Assembly (NCBI GenBank): GCA_003168355.1
Contig: PMSQ01000071.1
Span: 18,544-82,543 of the forward strand
DNA from: Acidobacteriaceae bacterium
Lineage (GTDB): Bacteria > Acidobacteriota > Terriglobia > Terriglobales > Acidobacteriaceae
Direction: 5' to 3'
DNA length: 64,000 nt
Shown here: one piece after another, positions 28,756-38,686 of the stretch
Numbering within the stretch: position 1 is the stretch's first letter
How the letters are laid out: every line of letters starts with the position of its first letter
Translations under genes and position numbers: made by a program
The notes under the pieces: model-generated
Database searches by the model: none
What the model was told of the DNA's origin: nothing
The model's input: the letters and a program-made list of their open reading frames with translations, nothing else

Positions 28756-28820
28756 AAGCCTAAAAGCACTCATAGGAAATCCAAGCCCGCTGATGCGAAT
28801 CCCGCAACAGCGGGTTTTTT
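28720..28820 (+). promoter_or_regulatory. Histidine attenuator: alternative RNA hairpins
   Basis: Three mutually dependent pairings can be drawn. The pause hairpin pairs CACGC (28720-28724) with GCGTG (28730-28734) and starts at the last His codon. The antiterminator pairs TCGGCGG (28735-28741) with CCGCTGA (28787-28793), including one G-U pair. The terminator pairs CCCGCTG (28786-28792) with CAGCGGG (28808-28814), followed by six Ts. A ribosome stalled at the His codons would block the first hairpin and favour the antiterminator; one that reads on would allow termination before hisI. Confidence 0.78.
28786..28820 (+). terminator. Attenuator terminator before hisI
   Basis: A perfect 7-base-pair, GC-rich stem (28786-28792 with 28808-28814) with a 15-base loop is followed immediately by TTTTTT (28815-28820). 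It ends 53 bases before the hisI start and would stop transcription when histidine is plentiful. Confidence 0.8.
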
Positions 28821-28873
28821 GTTTCTGTGCGAGCGTTCGCAGCACCGGGGATGGATGGTAAGAGGAGATTGCA

Positions 28874-29230
28874 ATGGAGATCGACTTCGACAAAATGCAA
28901 GGCTTGGCGCCCGCGGTGATTCAAGATGCGGGCAGCGGCGAGTTGCTTATGGTGGGCTTCATGAACCACGACGCACTGGAGACGACGTTGCGGACGGGCT
29001 TCGTCACCTTCTACAGCCGCACCCGCCAGACATTGTGGACCAAAGGAGAAACCTCCGGTAATCGCCTTGCGGTCGTGGCGGCGTGGACGGACTGCGACCG
29101 CGACACTGTGTTGCTCTCCGTTCGCGTTTTGGGCGCGGGCGTGGTTTGCCATACGGGGTCGAAATCCTGCTTCACGCAGGAGCTACCTCTGGTGGCACCG
29201 GCGCGGGCTGTAGAAGAGGAGGCGCAATGA
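28874..29230 (+). CDS. hisI: Phosphoribosyl-AMP cyclohydrolase
   Basis: The 118-residue enzyme opens the purine ring of phosphoribosyl-AMP, the third step of histidine synthesis. The metal-site signatures are visible: a WTDCDRD segment with Asp and Cys, and a later pair of Cys residues in [10 protein letters not shown]. It is the stand-alone cyclohydrolase; the HisE pyrophosphatase domain often fused to it is absent, and no hisE lies in the operon. AGAGGAG sits six bases before the ATG. Its stop overlaps the start of hisG. Confidence 0.95.
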   Translation: MEIDFDKMQGLAPAVIQDAGSGELLMVGFMNHDALETTLRTGFVTFYSRTRQTLWTKGETSGNRLAVVAAWTDCDRDTVLLSVRVLGAGVVCHTGSKSCFTQELPLVAPARAVEEEAQ

Positions 29231-30099
29231 TGAAGCTGCGTCTTGGCATTCCCAAAGGGAGTCTGCAGGAAGCGACGCTCAGCCTGTTCACGCGCGCGGG
29301 CCTGCGCGTCTACACCAGCGCGCGTTCTTACTTCGCTACAACCGATGATCCTGAGATCGAATGCCTGCTCATTCGTGCGCAGGAAATGGCGCGCTATGTC
29401 GAACACGGTGCGCTGGATGCCGGCCTGACCGGTCTGGACTGGGTGCTTGAAAGCGGCCTCGAGGTGGTCCGCGTCGCCGACCTGATCTATGCAAAACAGA
29501 GCATGGGCAAAGTGAAATGGGTGCTGGCCGTGCCGGAGGATTCGAACTTCCAGAAGCCCGAAGATCTCGAAGGCCGGATCGTCGCCACCGAACTTGTGAG
29601 TTTCACGCGCAACTACTTCGCCAGCCGGAACGTGCCCGTGCGGGTTGAGTTCTCCTGGGGCGCGACCGAAGTGAAGCCGCCGCTGCTGGCCGATGCCATC
29701 GTCGAAGTCACGGAGACCGGAAATTCGCTGCGAGCGAACCATCTGAGAATTATAGAAACAGTGTTGGAGTCGAACACGCAACTGGTCGCGAACAAGGGGG
29801 CATGGGCCGATCCCGAGCGGCGGCGCAAGATCGAAAACCTGGCTGTGATGCTTTGCGGGGCCATGGCCGCGCACGGCCGGGTCGGGTTAATGCTCAACGT
29901 GCGCAAGCCAGACTTGGCTTCGGTTCTTGCCCTACTCCCCGCGTTGAAGAATCCAACCGTCGCGCCGTTGGCGGATGGCGAATGGGTCGCCGTTAATACC
30001 ATCATCGAAGAGCAGACCGCGTGGACACTGATTCCGAAGCTCAAGGAAGCGAATGCCCAGGGGATCGTTGAGTATCCGCTGAACAAGGTGGTGATGTGA
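29227..30099 (+). CDS. hisG: ATP phosphoribosyltransferase, long form
   Basis: The 290-residue enzyme joins ATP and PRPP in the first and feedback-regulated step of histidine synthesis. The N-terminal LGIPKGSLQ and the [10 protein letters not shown] segment match the catalytic lobes. The last 75 residues form the extra regulatory domain that marks the long form, which works without HisZ and is inhibited by histidine. The start is one of two adjacent ATGs (29227 or 29230) in an ATGATGA overlap with the hisI stop. Confidence 0.95.
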   Translation: MMKLRLGIPKGSLQEATLSLFTRAGLRVYTSARSYFATTDDPEIECLLIRAQEMARYVEHGALDAGLTGLDWVLESGLEVVRVADLIYAKQSMGKVKWVLAVPEDSNFQKPEDLEGRIVATELVSFTRNYFASRNVPVRVEFSWGATEVKPPLLADAIVEVTETGNSLRANHLRIIETVLESNTQLVANKGAWADPERRRKIENLAVMLCGAMAAHGRVGLMLNVRKPDLASVLALLPALKNPTVAPLADGEWVAVNTIIEEQTAWTLIPKLKEANAQGIVEYPLNKVVM

Positions 30100-31352
30100 T
30101 GCGCATTCGCATTCTTGACGGGCTTAAGAGGGATCGGTTCGTGCGCAAGCTCGAAGAGCGCGGCGCGAGCGATCTGGCCGAGGTTGAGCCGGCGGTACGG
30201 CGCATCCTGAGCGATGTCCGGCGCAATGGGGATCGGGCTTTGCGCCGCTACGCGGCGCGGTGGGATGAATTGGGCAGGGGCGAACCTGTGCGTGTGCCCG
30301 AGGCTGACCTGCAAGAGGCCTGGCAGCAAACGTCTCCCGAGCTGCAGGCTGCGACCGCCCAGGCCGCGGGCAACATTCGCCGCTACTGCGAGTGGCAGAA
30401 ACCGGAGGAGTGGCGGCGCGAAATTCATCGCGGAGTTTGCGTAGGACAGTTGGTGCGTCCTCTGGAATCGGTGGGCTGTTATGTTCCCGGAGGTCGTTAT
30501 CCGTTGCCTTCCACGCTGTTGATGACGGTAATTCCCGCGCAAGTTGCCGGCGTGCCGCAGATCCGGGTGATGTCGCCGCATCCGGCGCAGGCGACGTTAG
30601 CTGCTGCTGCGTTTCTTGGCGTGCGGGAGTTTTATCGCGTGGGCGGGGCGCAGGCAGTTGCTGCACTTGCTTATGGAACGGAGAGTATCCCGCGCGTCAA
30701 CAAAATTGTCGGTCCGGGCAACCGGTACGTGACCGCAGCCAAGAAGCTGGTTGCATTCGATTGCGCGATTGAATTTCTGGCTGGTCCGACCGAGGCCGTG
30801 TTCATCAGCGAAGAGGGCGATCCAGTTTTCATCGCGTGCGATTTGGTGGCGCAGGCGGAGCACGATCCGGATGCGCTGTGCATCTTAATTACGAGTTCGC
30901 GCGGATTAGCGAAAGCTGTCCAGACGGAACTACAGCGGCATACGCGCGCAAATCCGATTGCGATTGAATCACTTTCTCGTCGCGGAACGATTCTTTTGGT
31001 GCCTTCTATTGACGATGCCGTCGAAATTGCGAACCGCGTCGCGCCCGAGCATCTGACGCTGCCGGCTGCCCTGGCGCCAGCGGTGCAAAACGCCGGCTCG
31101 ATTTTTCTGGACGAGTTTACGCCCCAGTCCGCGGGGGATTACATCTCCGGTCCAAATCACGTATTGCCGACCGGAGGGATGGCGCGCGTGCGCGGCGGCC
31201 TGAGCGTGCTGGATTTCGTTCGTCTTATTTCTTGTCAGAAGATTGCACCGGAAGGGATCGTCGAAATTGGGCCAGCGGCCATCGTGCTGGCTGAAGCCGA
31301 AGGCTTGCGCGGGCACGCGGAATCCTTGCGGGTGAGGTGTTCGAATGCTTGA
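30099..31352 (+). CDS. hisD: Histidinol dehydrogenase
   Basis: The 417-residue zinc enzyme oxidises histidinol to histidine in two NAD-dependent steps, the last of the pathway. Visible family segments are YVPGGRYPLPSTLLM, the KIVGPGNRYVTAAKK strand and HDPDALCIL after AQAE. I chose the ATG at 30099, which shares one base with the hisG stop; a GTG at 30096 is also in frame. It overlaps hisC by eight bases. Confidence 0.96.
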   Translation: MRIRILDGLKRDRFVRKLEERGASDLAEVEPAVRRILSDVRRNGDRALRRYAARWDELGRGEPVRVPEADLQEAWQQTSPELQAATAQAAGNIRRYCEWQKPEEWRREIHRGVCVGQLVRPLESVGCYVPGGRYPLPSTLLMTVIPAQVAGVPQIRVMSPHPAQATLAAAAFLGVREFYRVGGAQAVAALAYGTESIPRVNKIVGPGNRYVTAAKKLVAFDCAIEFLAGPTEAVFISEEGDPVFIACDLVAQAEHDPDALCILITSSRGLAKAVQTELQRHTRANPIAIESLSRRGTILLVPSIDDAVEIANRVAPEHLTLPAALAPAVQNAGSIFLDEFTPQSAGDYISGPNHVLPTGGMARVRGGLSVLDFVRLISCQKIAPEGIVEIGPAAIVLAEAEGLRGHAESLRVRCSNA

Positions 31353-32421
31353 GGCCCGCGCGGCAGTAAAGCGTTTGCAAGTCTATCGGCCACCGTTGGC
31401 TGGCCGCCGGGGACTGCGACTTGATTTCAACGAGAGCACCATTGGTTGCTCGCCGCGTGTATTGGCGCGCCTGCGATCGCTGGATGCCGAAGCGCTAGCG
31501 CGTTATCCTGAGCGCGAACCGGTGGAAGCCGAGGTGGCTGGTTTTCTCGGACTCGATGCGGCGCAGGTTCTGCTCACGAACGGAGTGGATGAGGCGATTC
31601 ATCTGTTGTGCTCGACCTATCTCGAGCCCGGGGACGAAGCGATCATCGTCGTGCCAACGTTTGCCCTGTATGCGATCTTCGCTCAAGTGGAAGACGCTCG
31701 CTTGATCCAGATTCTTTCCGGCGAGAACTTCGCCTTTCCTTTAGAAGATCTGCTCTCGCGGATCGGCCCACGTACGCGGCTGATCGCAGTGGCGAATCCG
31801 AACAATCCTACGGGAACAGTGGTTGCCGGCGAAATTCTGCTTCAAGTGGCTCAGTCTGCGCCCCAGGCGGCGGTCCTGGTGGACGAAGCGTACTTCGAGT
31901 TTCACGGAGAGACAATTCTCAACCATAGGGTGCGACCGGCGAATCTGTTTGTGGCGCGAACATTTTCGAAGGCCTATGGATTGGCTGGTCTCCGCATCGG
32001 CGTTCTCGCCGCGGACGCAGGACAGATGGCGATGGTGCGCCGCGCCGCTTCGCCCTACAACGTGAATGCAGTTGCGCTGGCGGTATTGCCGGAAGCGCTT
32101 CGAGATCAGCAGTACGTCGAAAACTATGTTGCCGAGGTGAGGCGAGGCCGCAGGCTATTGGAGCAGGAGCTCAAAACTCTTGGCCTGCACTGCTGGCCGA
32201 GCAGGGCCAACTTTGTGCTCGTACGCATCGGTCCCGCCCACGCGGAATTCATTCAGACGTTGCGCGCGCGCGGAATCCTGGTGCGCGACAGGAACACCGA
32301 TCCGGGATGCGAAGGTTGCGTGCGCCTGACTGTGGGATCGGAGGAACATACGCGGATCCTGATTGGCACGCTGCGAGAGGTGGTAGAGACACTTGGATTG
32401 CACGGTGAGGTGAATGCGTGA
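31345..32421 (+). CDS. hisC: Histidinol-phosphate aminotransferase
   Basis: The 358-residue pyridoxal-phosphate enzyme converts imidazole-acetol phosphate to histidinol phosphate. It has the fold-type I pattern: LDFNES at the N terminus, [17 protein letters not shown], and the lysine-bearing [16 protein letters not shown]. All these are typical of HisC. The start overlaps the end of hisD and the stop overlaps the GTG of hisB. Confidence 0.95.
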   Translation: MLEARAAVKRLQVYRPPLAGRRGLRLDFNESTIGCSPRVLARLRSLDAEALARYPEREPVEAEVAGFLGLDAAQVLLTNGVDEAIHLLCSTYLEPGDEAIIVVPTFALYAIFAQVEDARLIQILSGENFAFPLEDLLSRIGPRTRLIAVANPNNPTGTVVAGEILLQVAQSAPQAAVLVDEAYFEFHGETILNHRVRPANLFVARTFSKAYGLAGLRIGVLAADAGQMAMVRRAASPYNVNAVALAVLPEALRDQQYVENYVAEVRRGRRLLEQELKTLGLHCWPSRANFVLVRIGPAHAEFIQTLRARGILVRDRNTDPGCEGCVRLTVGSEEHTRILIGTLREVVETLGLHGEVNA

Positions 32422-33005
32422 GAAAAGCCAAACTGCACCGCAAGACGGAGGAAACCGAGATTCGGATCGCGCTCACGATTGAAGGCCGAGGGAAGTATGA
32501 GATCTCAACCGGAATCCGTTTTCTCGATCACATGTTGGAGCTCTTCACGCGACACGGCGCATTCGATCTGAAACTCGCGGCAGTGGGTGACCTGGACGTC
32601 GATCAGCACCACACGGTAGAAGACGTGGGGATTGCGCTCGGCGAGGTATTTGACCGTGCTTTGGGAAATCGGCGCGGCATTCTGCGTGCCGGTTACTTTG
32701 TCATGCCCATGGATGAAACTCTGGGTTTGGCTGCGGTCGATTTTGGCGGCCGCGCGGCCGCCGTCGTCGATACCAAGGTCCGTGCGATGCGGGTGGGAGA
32801 TCTGCAAGTGGAACTGGTCAGCGATTTTTTCGAGGGGTTTGTGCGAGGCGCGCGCGCCAATGTTCATGTGCGTGTGCTGTACGGGCGCTCCAGCCACCAC
32901 AAGATCGAAGCGATCTTCAAAGCGTTTGCGCGGGCGCTGCGCGTGGCGTGCTCGCGCGACCGTCGCCTGCGCCGGATGCTGCCGAGCACTAAAGGATTTC
33001 TATGA
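32418..33005 (+). CDS. hisB: Imidazoleglycerol-phosphate dehydratase
   Basis: The 195-residue manganese enzyme dehydrates imidazoleglycerol phosphate. The duplicated metal-binding motifs are present: [13 protein letters not shown] and [13 protein letters not shown] in the first half, and [17 protein letters not shown] in the second. It has only the dehydratase domain, so histidinol-phosphate phosphatase activity must come from a gene elsewhere. GTG start overlapping the hisC stop. Confidence 0.95.
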   Translation: MRKAKLHRKTEETEIRIALTIEGRGKYEISTGIRFLDHMLELFTRHGAFDLKLAAVGDLDVDQHHTVEDVGIALGEVFDRALGNRRGILRAGYFVMPMDETLGLAAVDFGGRAAAVVDTKVRAMRVGDLQVELVSDFFEGFVRGARANVHVRVLYGRSSHHKIEAIFKAFARALRVACSRDRRLRRMLPSTKGFL

Positions 33006-33592
33006 TCGCCATCGTAGATTACGGCGCGGGCAACCTGAATTCGGTGAAGAAGGCGCTTGACTATCTCGGTGCCGATGTTGTGGTGACGGGCCAGCCTGAG
33101 ACCGTTGTAGCAGCGGACAAGATTTTATTGCCGGGAGTGGGACATTTTTCTTCTCTGCGAGCTTTGGATCGCGCCGGCTTGCGGGAGGCCTTGTTGCAAG
33201 CCGCTTCCGCCGGCAAACCGTTTCTCGGAATCTGTCTGGGAATGCAGTGGCTTTTCGAAGGGAGTGAGGAGTGCAGCGAGGTCGCAGGAGCAGGCATCTT
33301 TCCCGGTAGGTGCCGGCAGTTTCCGTCCTCAGTGAAGTCGCCGCATGTGGGTTGGAATTCTCTGGCAATTCAGGAAGGCTCGCGCTTGCTGCAAGGCATC
33401 GCGCAGGATTCTTTCGTCTATTACACACACTCTTTCCACGCGCCTGTGGTTAGCGCGATGACGGCGGCTGGCGAATACGGCCTGCAGTTTGCCGCCGCCG
33501 TTGAGCATGGCAACATCTTCGGAGTGCAGTTTCATCCGGAGAAATCAGGAGACGTGGGGCTCGCGATCCTGAAGAATTTCTGCGAGGTCTGA
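33002..33592 (+). CDS. hisH: Imidazole glycerol phosphate synthase, glutaminase subunit
   Basis: The 196-residue class I glutamine amidotransferase supplies ammonia to HisF. The triad is visible: Cys in [15 protein letters not shown], and the His and Glu in GVQFHPEKS near the C terminus. It begins with the usual [12 protein letters not shown]. The start overlaps the end of hisB, and hisF follows one base after the stop, in line with the two forming one enzyme. Confidence 0.95.
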   Translation: MIAIVDYGAGNLNSVKKALDYLGADVVVTGQPETVVAADKILLPGVGHFSSLRALDRAGLREALLQAASAGKPFLGICLGMQWLFEGSEECSEVAGAGIFPGRCRQFPSSVKSPHVGWNSLAIQEGSRLLQGIAQDSFVYYTHSFHAPVVSAMTAAGEYGLQFAAAVEHGNIFGVQFHPEKSGDVGLAILKNFCEV

Positions 33593-33593
33593 T

Positions 33594-34355
33594 GTGTTGA
33601 CCAAGCGCATCATCGCCTGCCTGGACATGGACGGAGGCCGAGTCGTGAAGGGCGTGCGGTTCAAGAATCTACGCGACGCGGGCGATCCGGCGGAGTGTGC
33701 AACGGCGCACGCTCGCAACGGCGCAGACGAAATTGTGCTGCTCGATATTACGGCAACCAGCGGGAACCGGCGCACGTTGCTGGATGCAGTCTTCCGCACG
33801 GCACGCTCGTTGTTCGCTCCGTTTACGGTGGGCGGAGGAATTCGCCAGCTCGAAGATGCAGCGGCGGTGTTCGACGCGGGCGCGGATAAAATCGCCATCA
33901 ACTCGGCTGCTGTGCGCGATCCTGCATTGATCGGCAGGATTGCAGGGCGATTTGGTTCGCAGGCAGTGGTCGTGGCCATTGATGCAAGAAAGGTAGACGG
34001 AGGTTTCGAGGTGTTCGTCGCCGGAGGACGCGTGGCCACGGGCCGGAACGCTATCCAATGGGCGCGGGAAGCGGCTGCGTGCGGAGCGGGCGAAATTCTG
34101 CTGACTTCGATGGACCGGGACGGAACTCAATCCGGTTTTGACTGCCAGCTGGTGCGCACCGTGGCCGAGGCGGTTTCGATTCCGGTCATTGCTTCGGGAG
34201 GTGCGGGATCGGCGCGCGACTTCGTCGAGGTGTTTCGCGAGGGCCGCGCCGATGCGGCTCTGGCTGCATCCATCTTTCACTTCGGCATCGAGAATATTGC
34301 GGAACTGAAGCGCGAGCTGCACGATGCCGGCATACCGGTGAGGTGGCCGTGCTGA
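33594..34355 (+). CDS. hisF: Imidazole glycerol phosphate synthase, cyclase subunit
   Basis: The 253-residue (beta/alpha)8 barrel uses ammonia from HisH to make imidazoleglycerol phosphate and AICAR. The first catalytic Asp is in [15 protein letters not shown], which separates HisF from HisA; the second is in [13 protein letters not shown]. Phosphate-binding loops GGGIR and ASGGAGS are present. Start GTG 33594, with an adjacent TTG possible. It overlaps hisA by a few bases, so hisF lies before hisA here. Confidence 0.95.
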   Translation: MLTKRIIACLDMDGGRVVKGVRFKNLRDAGDPAECATAHARNGADEIVLLDITATSGNRRTLLDAVFRTARSLFAPFTVGGGIRQLEDAAAVFDAGADKIAINSAAVRDPALIGRIAGRFGSQAVVVAIDARKVDGGFEVFVAGGRVATGRNAIQWAREAAACGAGEILLTSMDRDGTQSGFDCQLVRTVAEAVSIPVIASGGAGSARDFVEVFREGRADAALAASIFHFGIENIAELKRELHDAGIPVRWPC

Positions 34356-35023
34356 TTCCGTCGATTGACCTGATGGGCGGCAAGATTGTGCAGTTGGTGC
34401 AGGGCGATAGGCAAGCGCTGCAGTTCGATAACTTCGACTATTGGATCGAGCGATTCTCCAAGTATCCGCTGGTGCAGGTGATCGACCTCGACGCAGCCAG
34501 AGGCACTGGAAATAATTGGCAACTCGTGAATCGGATTGTGCAGAGGCTCAACAGCCAGGTTGGGGGCGGGATCCGCAGCGTCGAACAGGCGCGGGAGATC
34601 TTAAAGGCCGGCGCGCACAAAGTCATTCTTGGTTCGGTGTTGTTGAAGGATGGCAAGATCGACACGCAGTGCGCTGCCACGCTGGCAAGTGCACTCGGTA
34701 CCGCCGCGCTGGTGTTTGCCCTCGATACCCGAGGCGGCCGGGTCGCGATCGATGGCTGGCGCAAAGATACCGGCGTCACGGCGTTCGACATGATTCAGGC
34801 GCTCGAACCATTCTGCGAGACCTTTCTCTACACGCACATTGACACGGAAGGGTTGATGGGAGGAATCCCAATGGAGACTGTGTGTGCAATCCGGCAGGCC
34901 ACCTCGCGGCGGCTGGTGGTTGCGGGCGGAATCACGACACAGCAGGAAATCGACAGCCTCGGCGCGCTCGGGATGGATGCCGTTGTCGGGATGGCCTTGT
35001 ATTCGGGCCGTATTTCGGCGTGA
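34349..35023 (+). CDS. hisA: ProFAR isomerase
   Basis: The 224-residue barrel isomerase converts ProFAR to PRFAR, the HisF substrate. The N-terminal [15 protein letters not shown] carries the first catalytic Asp; the second is in [12 protein letters not shown]. The GGGIRS and VAGGITT loops bind the two phosphates. I chose the GTG at 34349 because a GGTGAGG site lies at the right distance and the protein then starts like its relatives; GTG 34343 is also in frame. It is the last gene of the his operon. Confidence 0.93.
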   Translation: MLIPSIDLMGGKIVQLVQGDRQALQFDNFDYWIERFSKYPLVQVIDLDAARGTGNNWQLVNRIVQRLNSQVGGGIRSVEQAREILKAGAHKVILGSVLLKDGKIDTQCAATLASALGTAALVFALDTRGGRVAIDGWRKDTGVTAFDMIQALEPFCETFLYTHIDTEGLMGGIPMETVCAIRQATSRRLVVAGGITTQQEIDSLGALGMDAVVGMALYSGRISA

Positions 35024-35179
35024 AAGCCCACAAGGCTTCAAGGTTTGCGCAGCCGCGTATGCGGAATCTGTCACCGTGATTGCGGCGGGCGCGGGTGCAG
35101 GGTCTCGCGCCACCCGAAGTTATTGTGTTGTTGCGCAGGGTGCCGGCAGACGGCCACTAACCACAGCCGAGAAAGGTTC

Positions 35180-36475
35180 CTAAGCTGCGGCCAGATAGAC
35201 ATAACGCAGAATAAACAGTATGGTGAGGATCCAAACCAGCGTGTTTACTTCGCGAACCTTGCCCGCCGCAATTTTCACGACGGTGTAGGAAATCAGACCG
35301 AGGCTGAGGCCGGTCGCGATGCTGAAGGTAAGCGGCGTGGCCACCATGGTGATAAAAGCCGGGACGGCCTCACTGAATTCCTGCCAGGCGATCTGCGCAA
35401 TCGATTGTGTCATCAGAACGCCAACCAAAATCAGCGCGGGGGCGGTCGCATAGGCTGGAATCGCGGTGGCCAGCGGCGAGCAGAACGTCGCTAACAAGAA
35501 GAGCGCGGCGACGGCCACATTGCTCAGACCAGTACGAGCCCCAGCGGCAACTCCGGCTGCGCTCTCGATGTAGCTCGTCAACGTCGAAGTTCCCGTCAAG
35601 GAGCCGACGATGGTTCCAACGGCATCCGCAACCAGGACGCGGCCTACCCGGGGAATTTTGCCGTCTTTGATGAAGCCACCCTGCTCGCACACTCCTACGA
35701 GCGTACCAACGTTGTCGAAAAGATCCACAAACAGGAATGCGAACAGGATTTCGAGCAAGCCGAGATGGCTCGCCCCGCGAAAATCGAGCTGCAAGAAAGT
35801 GGAGGAGGGGTGCGGCATCGCGAAGATCGCTGCCGGCCAGTTCGTGATCCCGCGCAGAATTCCGAGCAGTGCGGTGCCAAAAATGCCGATCAGGATGGCG
35901 CCATGGAGCTTTCGCGACATGAGGATCAGCATCAGCACCAGGCCGAAGCAGGCGGTCTGCACTTCTTTGTCGGCGAAGCTGCCGAGGCCTACATACGTCG
36001 CCGAATTCGCGACTACAAGCTTTGCATTCCGCAGTCCCACAAACGCGATGAACATTCCAATGCCCGCCGCAGTCGAGTGCTTCAGGCAGTCGGGCATGCC
36101 GTTGACGATCTGCTCGCGAACCCGCGTCACGGTGAGCACAAGGAAAAGAACGCCTGAACAAAACACCACGGCGAGCGCGGTGCGCCAGGGGACATGCATG
36201 GCGATGCAGACGGAATATGTGAAGTAGGCGTTAAGAGACATTCCCGGCGCCAACGCGATGGGATAGTTGGCATAGAGTCCCATTACCAGCGTGGCCACCG
36301 CGGCAGAGGCGCAGGTCGCAAAGACCACGCCCTCTGGCGGCATCCCTGCCTGAGCCAGGATCTGGGGGTTCACCACGATGATGTAAGCCATGGTGACAAA
36401 GGTGGTGAGCCCGCCCAGCATCTCCTGTTTCACGGAGGTGTGATTCTCGGCGAGTTTGAAATAACGATCGATCAT
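35180..36475 (-). CDS. Purine base permease, AzgA/PbuG-like (NCS2)
   Basis: The 431-residue integral membrane protein has about 12 hydrophobic segments. It begins with the typical cytoplasmic stretch and EMLGGLTTFVTMAYIIVVNPQIL, then LAPGMSLNAYFTYSV. The half containing FLFVDLFDNVGTLVGVCEQGG is the second transport motif of this family. AzgA/PbuG proteins import hypoxanthine, guanine or adenine by proton symport. It sits with guanine deaminase on the minus strand, divergent from the purine-degradation genes, which fits supply of substrate to the pathway. Confidence 0.92.
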   Translation of the reverse strand: MIDRYFKLAENHTSVKQEMLGGLTTFVTMAYIIVVNPQILAQAGMPPEGVVFATCASAAVATLVMGLYANYPIALAPGMSLNAYFTYSVCIAMHVPWRTALAVVFCSGVLFLVLTVTRVREQIVNGMPDCLKHSTAAGIGMFIAFVGLRNAKLVVANSATYVGLGSFADKEVQTACFGLVLMLILMSRKLHGAILIGIFGTALLGILRGITNWPAAIFAMPHPSSTFLQLDFRGASHLGLLEILFAFLFVDLFDNVGTLVGVCEQGGFIKDGKIPRVGRVLVADAVGTIVGSLTGTSTLTSYIESAAGVAAGARTGLSNVAVAALFLLATFCSPLATAIPAYATAPALILVGVLMTQSIAQIAWQEFSEAVPAFITMVATPLTFSIATGLSLGLISYTVVKIAAGKVREVNTLVWILTILFILRYVYLAAA

Positions 36476-36522
36476 TGATCAGTCATCCTCCAGGGCCTCA
36501 GGCTGGTGGCCGTCGAACAGAC

Positions 36523-36990
36523 TCAGTATTCGATCTTGTTGGGCTTCCTTTCCCACGCACGAAATGCCACCAACGCCTCGTCGCGCATCATCTGAATCAT
36601 CGGAATCTTGCGCTGCGCATGCGGCTGAGCGAGTTCGCGGTAGATCAGTGAATCGTCAAATCCGATCCTGGACGCATCCGCGTCGGCATTGCCAAAATAA
36701 ATTCGAGAGATGCGCGCCCAGTAAATTGCCCCAAGGCACATGGGGCATGGCTCACAGGAGGTGTAAATCTCGCAGCCTTCAAGATCGAAAGCGCCAAGTT
36801 TCCTGCAGGCCTCGCGGATGGCGAGCACCTCCGCGTGCGCTGTAGGATCATTTATGGAAGTGACTTGATTCGTGCCCTCGGCAACAATGGCGCCGCCTTT
36901 CACCACCACTGCACCGAAGGGCCCGCCGCGTCCGGAGAGGACGTTGTCGAGCGAGAGCTCAATGGCGCGGGCCATAAAAAGATTGTCCAT
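36523..36990 (-). CDS. guaD: Guanine deaminase (cytidine deaminase-fold)
   Basis: The 155-residue zinc deaminase has the HAE motif (HAEVLAIREAC) with zinc ligand and catalytic Glu, and the second zinc motif PCPMCLGAIYWA. The C-terminal AFRAWERKPNKIEY resembles the tail of Bacillus-type guanine deaminase, which completes the neighbouring subunit's active site. It would convert guanine to xanthine, feeding xanthine dehydrogenase encoded close by. A tRNA adenosine deaminase is less likely given the tail and context. It is followed by the purine permease. Confidence 0.88.
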   Translation of the reverse strand: MDNLFMARAIELSLDNVLSGRGGPFGAVVVKGGAIVAEGTNQVTSINDPTAHAEVLAIREACRKLGAFDLEGCEIYTSCEPCPMCLGAIYWARISRIYFGNADADASRIGFDDSLIYRELAQPHAQRKIPMIQMMRDEALVAFRAWERKPNKIEY

Positions 36991-37220
36991 GTGATCGTTC
37001 TATCTATGAGTCATCGTCAAAGGCATGCCGGCAGGGGCAAGCCGCGAACTCGCAAATCAGTCGACATGGACTCTTCCGCAGCCGCTTCGCTGAGAAGAAA
37101 GTATAAGCCGGGAGTCAAACTTCGTAAAATTCTTTTGATTCCAGCGGTGCTCGCATTGCAAAAACAGAGCGACCGGAATACGCTCTGCCTCGATGCACTA
37201 ATTTTCCAAGGAGTTGAATT

Positions 37221-38588
37221 TTGAGTTTGCACGCGTTCCTCGCTCGCCGCGTAGTTACTCCCACAGGAATCCGCCCGGCGGCCGTACTGGTGGAAGGAGA
37301 GCGCATCGAAGCCATTGTTTCTCTCGATCAAGTACCCGAGGGGTGCAGAATCCGCGACCTCGGCGACGCCGCCATTCTTCCGGGGCTCGTCGATTCCCAC
37401 GTGCACATCAACGATCCCGGCCGCACGGATTGGGAGGGTTTCGAAACAGCGACGCGAGCCGCAGCTGCGGGCGGCTACACGTTTCTTGTCGATATGCCCC
37501 TGAACTGTCTTCCCGCGACCACGACCGTCGCGGCGCTCAATGCCAAGCGTGCGGCCGCATACGGCAGGTGCCGCGTCGATTGGGCAGCCTGGGGCGGGCT
37601 GGTCCATGACAACCCAAACGACCTCGAAGCTCTCGCGGTCGCCGGAGCGCTGGGGTTCAAATGCTTTCTGATCAATCCTGGTATCGATGGCTTCACCATG
37701 GTGACGGAGCAACAGTTGCGAACTGCTCTACCTCATGTCGCCCGGACCGGCCTGCCACTTCTGGTGCATGCTGAATTTCCCGGTCCAGTTGATCGGGCAA
37801 CGGACGCGCTGGCCAACGCCGATTGGAACTATTACTCAACATATCTGCAATCGCGCCCAGACGAGGCGGAGCTGGCTGCCATCCGGATGATGCTGTCGTT
37901 ATGCCGCGAATATGGCTTTCGTTTGCACATTGTCCATCTATCGACCAGCCACGCGCTGGCCGAACTGCGCGCTGCGCGCTCCGACGGATTAGCGGTGAGC
38001 ATCGAGACCTGTCCCCACTATCTCCATCTGTCTGCGGAAACGATTGCGAACGGGGCGACGCTGAGCAAATGTGCTCCGCCGATTCGCAGCCGCGAAAATT
38101 GCGAAAGATTGTGGCAGGGCCTCAGAGATGGGACGATTGATCTGGTAGTGACCGACCATTCCCCGTGTCCACCTGGGATGAAGCGTCTCGCCGAAGGCAA
38201 TTTCCGCACCGCCTGGGGCGGTATTGCGAGCCTTTCAGTAGCGCTGCCGCTGATGTGGACTGAAGCCAGCAAGCGAGGTTTTACGTTGCTCGATCTGGCA
38301 CGCTGGATGGCCGCGGCCCCGGCCCGACTGGCGGGTTGCGACACGCGCAAGGGTCGAATTGCCGCGGGCTACGATGCAGACTTCGTTGTGTTCGACCCCG
38401 ACAGCGAGTTCATCGTGACAGAGGATAAATTGCACTACCGGCATCCCCTTTCTCCGTATCTTGGAGAAACGCTGCGCGGCGTAGTGCTGGCCACTTATCT
38501 GCGAGGGAATCCTGTCTTCGCAGAAGGAGAGTTTCCTGGTGAACCCCGCGGACGGGAATACGTCCCAAATACAAAGTTTCTATCCTGA
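37221..38588 (+). CDS. allB: Allantoinase
   Basis: The 455-residue amidohydrolase opens allantoin to allantoate. Metal ligands are visible in the order expected of cyclic amidohydrolases: DSHVHIND early, GFKCFLIN with the bridging Lys, LVHAEF, HIVHLST and VTDHSPCP. The size fits AllB rather than dihydropyrimidinase. The start is TTG at 37221, supported by AAGGAG at 37208-37213 with a 7-base spacer. It opens the plus-strand purine-degradation run, divergent from guanine deaminase, with 98 bases before the xanthine dehydrogenase genes. Confidence 0.93.
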   Translation: MSLHAFLARRVVTPTGIRPAAVLVEGERIEAIVSLDQVPEGCRIRDLGDAAILPGLVDSHVHINDPGRTDWEGFETATRAAAAGGYTFLVDMPLNCLPATTTVAALNAKRAAAYGRCRVDWAAWGGLVHDNPNDLEALAVAGALGFKCFLINPGIDGFTMVTEQQLRTALPHVARTGLPLLVHAEFPGPVDRATDALANADWNYYSTYLQSRPDEAELAAIRMMLSLCREYGFRLHIVHLSTSHALAELRAARSDGLAVSIETCPHYLHLSAETIANGATLSKCAPPIRSRENCERLWQGLRDGTIDLVVTDHSPCPPGMKRLAEGNFRTAWGGIASLSVALPLMWTEASKRGFTLLDLARWMAAAPARLAGCDTRKGRIAAGYDADFVVFDPDSEFIVTEDKLHYRHPLSPYLGETLRGVVLATYLRGNPVFAEGEFPGEPRGREYVPNTKFLS

Positions 38589-38686
38589 CCTACAGCACTT
38601 CCGCTCCCTATCGGCTGCAGTCTGGCTTACACTATCCCATCCGCAGGCTAGGGCGTCCGTTGGGTTACAGCACTTGGTTACGGCAC

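Noticed and set aside
35024-35060. AAGCC/GGCTT hairpin after hisA as his operon terminator
   Set aside because: Five pairs with no T-run; too weak to support a terminator call.
37100-37220. Sigma-70 promoter for the purine-degradation run
   Set aside because: Several partial matches (TTGCAA with TACGCT, TAAAAT boxes) occur, but none has both elements and good spacing.
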